Shown here: piece by piece, positions 30,406-32,743 of the stretch
Layout of the letters: each line of letters begins with the position of its first letter
Position numbering within the stretch: position 1 is the first letter of the stretch
Source of the DNA: Actinomadura alba
GTDB lineage: Bacteria; Actinomycetota; Actinomycetes; Streptosporangiales; Streptosporangiaceae
Length of the DNA: 32,743 nucleotides
Reading direction: 5' to 3'
NCBI RefSeq assembly: GCF_014323705.1
Contig: NZ_JABVEC010000055.1
Coordinates: forward strand, 1 to 32,743
The notes under the pieces: model-generated
The model's input: only the letters and a program-made list of their open reading frames with translations
What the model was told of the DNA's origin: nothing
The model's database searches: none
Translations under genes and position numbers: made by a program

Positions 30406-30522
30406 CTGGTCCGGACTCCGGCCCGCGGAGGACGCCGTGCGCGCGCGGAAGCGCTCCAGCTTGCGGCCGAGGTGTTCCGGGGTGCGCGCCTCGATCAACC
30501 GGTCGCCGGCCGATGCCCACCA
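30406..30522. repeat. 117-bp direct repeat, copy 2 (gene fragment)
   Basis: Second copy, encoding NWWASAGDRLIEARTPEHLG and ERFRARTASSAGRSPDQ on the minus strand without the rest of the gene. Sequence on both sides is unrelated to that around copy 1, so this is a partial duplication, not a complete paralogue. Confidence 0.9.
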
Positions 30523-31004
30523 GTTCCTGCCCGTAACATAGGGCAGCCGCCTGGTGATCTTTGATTTGTGACGATCAACGATCTTGGGGCGACCGCTGCC
30601 GCCACCGTAGAGGCTGAGGCGGTTGGCGGCCATCTTGATGACCTGATGGCCGCGATGGCCGGATATTTCCGCCACCAACGAGCCCGCCTTGCCCGTCGAT
30701 AACCAGATCACGATCTCGGACTGCCGTAGTAGGCGGTGGACCCAACGATTCCCGAGAGCAGCACGTCCCGTTCACTCGCTGGTGGTAGATGTAACTCTTT
30801 GTGACCATATGGCGCGCGCCAAAGTGCATTAACTGCAAGCCTTAATCGTTGAATTGGGCCTCCGAAACATGCGATACCTATAGGTAAGACACCGTTTACT
30901 TCGCATTTACCGGTAAGCGTGCAAAATGCCGTCCCAAATTTCATGATCACTGGTGGAGTACTGCCCGCTGGCCGGTGTGCGCCGGTCCGAAGAGAAGGAG
31001 TGGG
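30523..31004. other. decayed spacer with AT-rich promoter region
   Basis: No intact gene. On the minus strand 30723-30767 encodes DVLLSGIVGSTAYYG, which matches the start motif of a nucleotidyltransferase family (LLSGIVGSTAYGL), then the frame breaks; it may be a small remnant. 30560-30720 has a minus-strand frame (SLVAEISGHRGHQVIKMAAN) that I do not recognise. From about 30810 the DNA becomes AT-rich and leads into the promoter of the secreted protein gene. Confidence 0.45.
30875..30916. promoter_or_regulatory. paired palindromes upstream of secreted-protein gene
   Basis: TACCTATAGGTA (30875-30886) and TTACCGGTAA (30907-30916) are both perfect palindromes sharing TACC/GGTA half-sites. Their centres are 31 bp apart, close to three helical turns, which places them on the same face. 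They lie about 90-130 bp before the start codon. Confidence 0.5.
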
Positions 31005-31427
31005 ATGAGCGTTCGTACTCGACTGGGGATGTTCGGCGCGTGCGCCGTGGCCGCCATGGGACTCACAGTCGGCATGGCGGGACCCGCCTCGGCGGCCAAT
31101 GTGAGTATTCAGGTGTTCAGCGCCTCGGGGCTCTTGCTGGGGAACGGCGGCTTCACCGTGGGCGCGGACGGCGGCACCGTCTGGGCAGAGGACAACTACT
31201 GCGACGGTGACAACGGCATCATCGTCGAAGCCTCCGTCCGTCGGGACGGCGTTTATCGGGTGAGTGGGCTGGCGAGCGTCCGCGGATGCGGCAGCATCAA
31301 CCGCAATAACCTCGCCGACAACAACCCACGGCCCGTGTGGGGCGAGGAGATGCGGATCCGGGCGTGCGGCATCACGGCCGACGGCACCTGGAAGCACTGC
31401 AGGACCACGTACACCACCAACAACTGA
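31005..31427 (+). CDS. small secreted four-cysteine protein
   Basis: A 140-residue exported protein, family not recognised. ATG 31005 has AAGGAG 4 nt upstream. The signal peptide MSVRTRLGMFGACAVAAMGL ends with the cleavage site ASA at 28-30. The mature part (about 110 residues) is beta-rich with many Gly, Asn and Asp, and has four cysteines, C66, C95, C121 and C132, enough for two disulfides. YCDGDNGIIVEASVRRDGVY is a typical strand-turn-strand piece. Possibly a secreted inhibitor, lectin-like or antimicrobial protein; none of these is supported directly. Confidence 0.8.
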   Translation: MSVRTRLGMFGACAVAAMGLTVGMAGPASAANVSIQVFSASGLLLGNGGFTVGADGGTVWAEDNYCDGDNGIIVEASVRRDGVYRVSGLASVRGCGSINRNNLADNNPRPVWGEEMRIRACGITADGTWKHCRTTYTTNN

Positions 31428-31563
31428 ACCACCGGAACACCAGGGCAAGCCGACGACTAGCGGAAGCCATGCGGTGTGACGCATGCGGAGGGCCCTCCAC
31501 GTGATCCAGTGGGTCAAGCCATGAGTTCGCTGACCTGTGGGGCTTCGTCGGCCGAACGTGACG

Positions 31564-31597
31564 GCCCCCACCGGAGCGAGAGCGCTTCGGTGGGGGC
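31564..31597. terminator. 10-bp perfect hairpin, possible terminator
   Basis: Perfect stem arms 31564-31573 and 31588-31597 with a 14-nt loop, 137 bp past the secreted-protein stop codon. There is no T-run. It may equally be the end structure of a former insertion sequence. Confidence 0.35.
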
Positions 31598-31710
31598 GCC
31601 TCCTAGCGCGTCGGCGGGTGGGACATCGTTGGGGCTGGTCGGTGGCGGCGTGGTGCTGGCGGTGGTCGTGCGGCCCGGGCGGCGGTGACGGCGCAGGCAG
31701 CCAGGGCGGC

Positions 31711-31812
31711 CATGTGGACATGTTCGTCCGCGGCCTGCTGGCCGACTTGCCCCGCAAGAACTGCTGGACGATTGCTGAGTGGGCCGGTGAGGCTGGTTCT
31801 GCTCGTGAGAGT
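31711..31812 (+). pseudogene. N-terminal fragment of an IS701-like transposase
   Basis: The frame encodes HVDMFVRGLLADLPRKNCWT and IAEWAGEAGSARES before a stop. The block FVRGLLADLPRKNCWTIAE is a strong match, from memory, to the N-terminal conserved region of IS701-family transposases. No further transposase sequence follows and the residues before it are not homologous. It is a short relic of an insertion sequence; I find no terminal inverted repeats. Confidence 0.65.
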
Positions 31813-32023
31813 TGACGTTGCTTGCCGGGTGACCGCGGTCCTGTTCCGGTGAAGTCGTTGTTCGTGAGTTTTGACCGCACAGTGTGGCTTACGGTGACGG
31901 TCGCGGGGATACCGGCCGGCGGGTTCGCGTTTGGGGTCGGTCGTACTCGGTGCGTGCCGACTCGGAGGTGTTCCGGCTAGGTTGATCGCGCCCGTCCAAC
32001 CCCGAGAGGAGTTCGCCGGCTTC

Positions 32024-32437
32024 ATGGCTTCCATCCGCCACGAGATCCTGATCGACGCGTCCCCCGAGCACATCTGGGACGTGCTGCGCGATGTCGGCGC
32101 CGTGCACGAACGCCTGCTTCCCGGCCGTGTCACGAGCACCCGGATTGATGGTGACCAGCGGTTCCTGACCTTTCCCGACGGGCATGTGATCCGCGAGCTG
32201 ATCGTTGCCATCGATGACGGGGCCCGCCGCCTCGCCTACGCCGTCGTCGAGGGTGCGCGACCGCCGCTTGAACACCACCACGCCTCGTTCGAGGTCCGTC
32301 CGGAGGACGACAAGAGGGGCCGGCTGATCTGGACCACCGATGTGCTGCCGCACGCATTGGCCGCCGAGATCCGCATTCGCGTCGAACGCGGCGCGTGGGA
32401 GATGAAGCAGGCGATCGAGGCCACAGCACACGGCTGA
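32024..32437 (+). CDS. SRPBCC (polyketide cyclase/START-like) family protein
   Basis: A 137-residue protein of the SRPBCC ligand-binding fold. It opens with IRHEILIDASPEHIWDVLRD and has VTSTRIDGDQRFLTFPDG, LAYAVVEGARPPLEHHHASF and a final long helix ending in EMKQAIEATAHG, which is the usual order for the family. Binds a hydrophobic ligand; which one is unknown. ATG 32024 has GAGAGGAG 12 nt upstream, somewhat far. It stands alone at the right side of the window. Confidence 0.88.
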   Translation: MASIRHEILIDASPEHIWDVLRDVGAVHERLLPGRVTSTRIDGDQRFLTFPDGHVIRELIVAIDDGARRLAYAVVEGARPPLEHHHASFEVRPEDDKRGRLIWTTDVLPHALAAEIRIRVERGAWEMKQAIEATAHG

Positions 32438-32667
32438 GCCGCCGGATCTAATGCATAGGCACCGGCGCGAGGAAGATCAGTGCTCACCCCATGGACCCAA
32501 TCGGCCGTATGCCCGGTATGCCGCCTTGCGAGGCGCGCCAGATCACCCGGTGACGGCGGCCTCGACAGGCTGAGCACCTCTGCACCTTTACCTGTACCCG
32601 ACGGCCTATTCGGGTGTGACGATGTGCCATGTGCCTGATGGTGTGATCCAGATCAGGAGGCCTGGCC
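32438..32667. other. intergenic region
   Basis: No gene I can support. A short minus-strand frame (32484-32669) is arginine- and histidine-rich and looks non-coding. Confidence 0.4.
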
Positions 32668-32743
32668 ATGGTTGTTGGAGTTTCCAGCCAGAATGTTGGT
32701 CTGGGTCGGCCCCGGGCGCGTTGCCTGGATTTCTCCGGGCTTG
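32668..32743 (+). CDS. partial gene of unknown function at window edge
   Basis: ATG 32668 has a strong ribosome site AGGAGG (32655-32660) 7 nt upstream. The first 25 codons, starting MVVGVSSQNVGLGRPRA, are open to the window edge. Too short to identify. Confidence 0.45.
   Translation, partial: MVVGVSSQNVGLGRPRARCLDFSGL

Larger units (their letters stand above)
31428..32023. other. 600-bp spacer with transposase remnant and hairpin
   Basis: Contains only the IS701-like fragment (31711-31812) and one perfect 10-bp hairpin, GCCCCCACCG (31564-31573) with CGGTGGGGGC (31588-31597). TAGGTT (31978-31983) is a possible -10 box for the SRPBCC gene. Otherwise I see nothing. Confidence 0.5.

Noticed and set aside
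1..32743. tRNA, rRNA and CRISPR arrays
   Set aside because: I looked for tRNA T-loop signatures, rRNA segments and regularly spaced repeats and saw none. The only tandem array is the 11-bp repeat at 3.8 kb, which has no spacers.

Overview
The window is high-GC DNA with the gene content of an actinomycete, most likely one of the Streptosporangiales (Streptosporangiaceae-like). Supporting signs are a Nur-type Fur regulator beside a nitrobindin-like gene and ygfZ, the actinobacterial gene trio XRE regulator - HBHA-like protein - DUF2516, a DUF5753 XRE regulator paired with DUF397, and many genes whose start codon lies 6-8 nt after a TANNNT -10 box (leaderless mRNAs). This assignment is an inference; there is no rRNA or tRNA gene to anchor it.

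Left part (1-15 kb) is conserved chromosomal housekeeping: a DsrE-like protein (-), a nitrobindin-like haem protein, a Nur/Fur regulator, YgfZ, a membrane protein, D-aminoacyl-tRNA deacylase (-), a BKACE/DUF849 enzyme, a small membrane protein and a DUF2207 membrane protein (both -), two tandem PF04228-type zinc metallopeptidases, a SigE-family sigma factor coupled to a membrane protein with an FtsX-like extracellular domain, the XRE-HBHA-DUF2516 trio, an SGNH lipoprotein (-), an AlaX editing protein, and a BlaI/M56 pair (-). BlaI/M56 is divergent from cydAB (cytochrome bd oxidase), and the shared gap carries a GTAGTAC operator array.

Middle part (17.8-25 kb) is scarred accessory DNA. A beta-propeller membrane protein (-) and a subtilase (+) both lack their 5' portions and meet head to head near 18.93 kb. 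A Phd/RelE-type toxin-antitoxin pair sits directly after the subtilase remnant, followed by an S15 peptidase (-), a decayed XRE/TPR regulator fragment, a GNAT acetyltransferase and remnants of an integrase module.

Right part (24.7-32.7 kb): a macrodomain hydrolase, a TIGR03084/acyl-CoA synthetase operon with a palindromic operator, then an island of small unfamiliar proteins, an XRE regulator and a DUF397 protein. A 117-bp direct repeat lies at both edges of that island; the second copy is a truncated gene duplicate. Beyond it are an AT-rich promoter with two palindromes ahead of a four-cysteine secreted protein, an IS701-like transposase remnant, an SRPBCC protein and the start of an unknown gene at the right edge.

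Best candidates for something undescribed: a pair of predicted three-way-junction folds upstream of nur; the sigma factor/FtsX-domain/two-metallopeptidase cluster; the operator array before the HBHA locus; a palindromic insertion kept in frame inside cydB; and the repeat-flanked XRE-DUF397 island.
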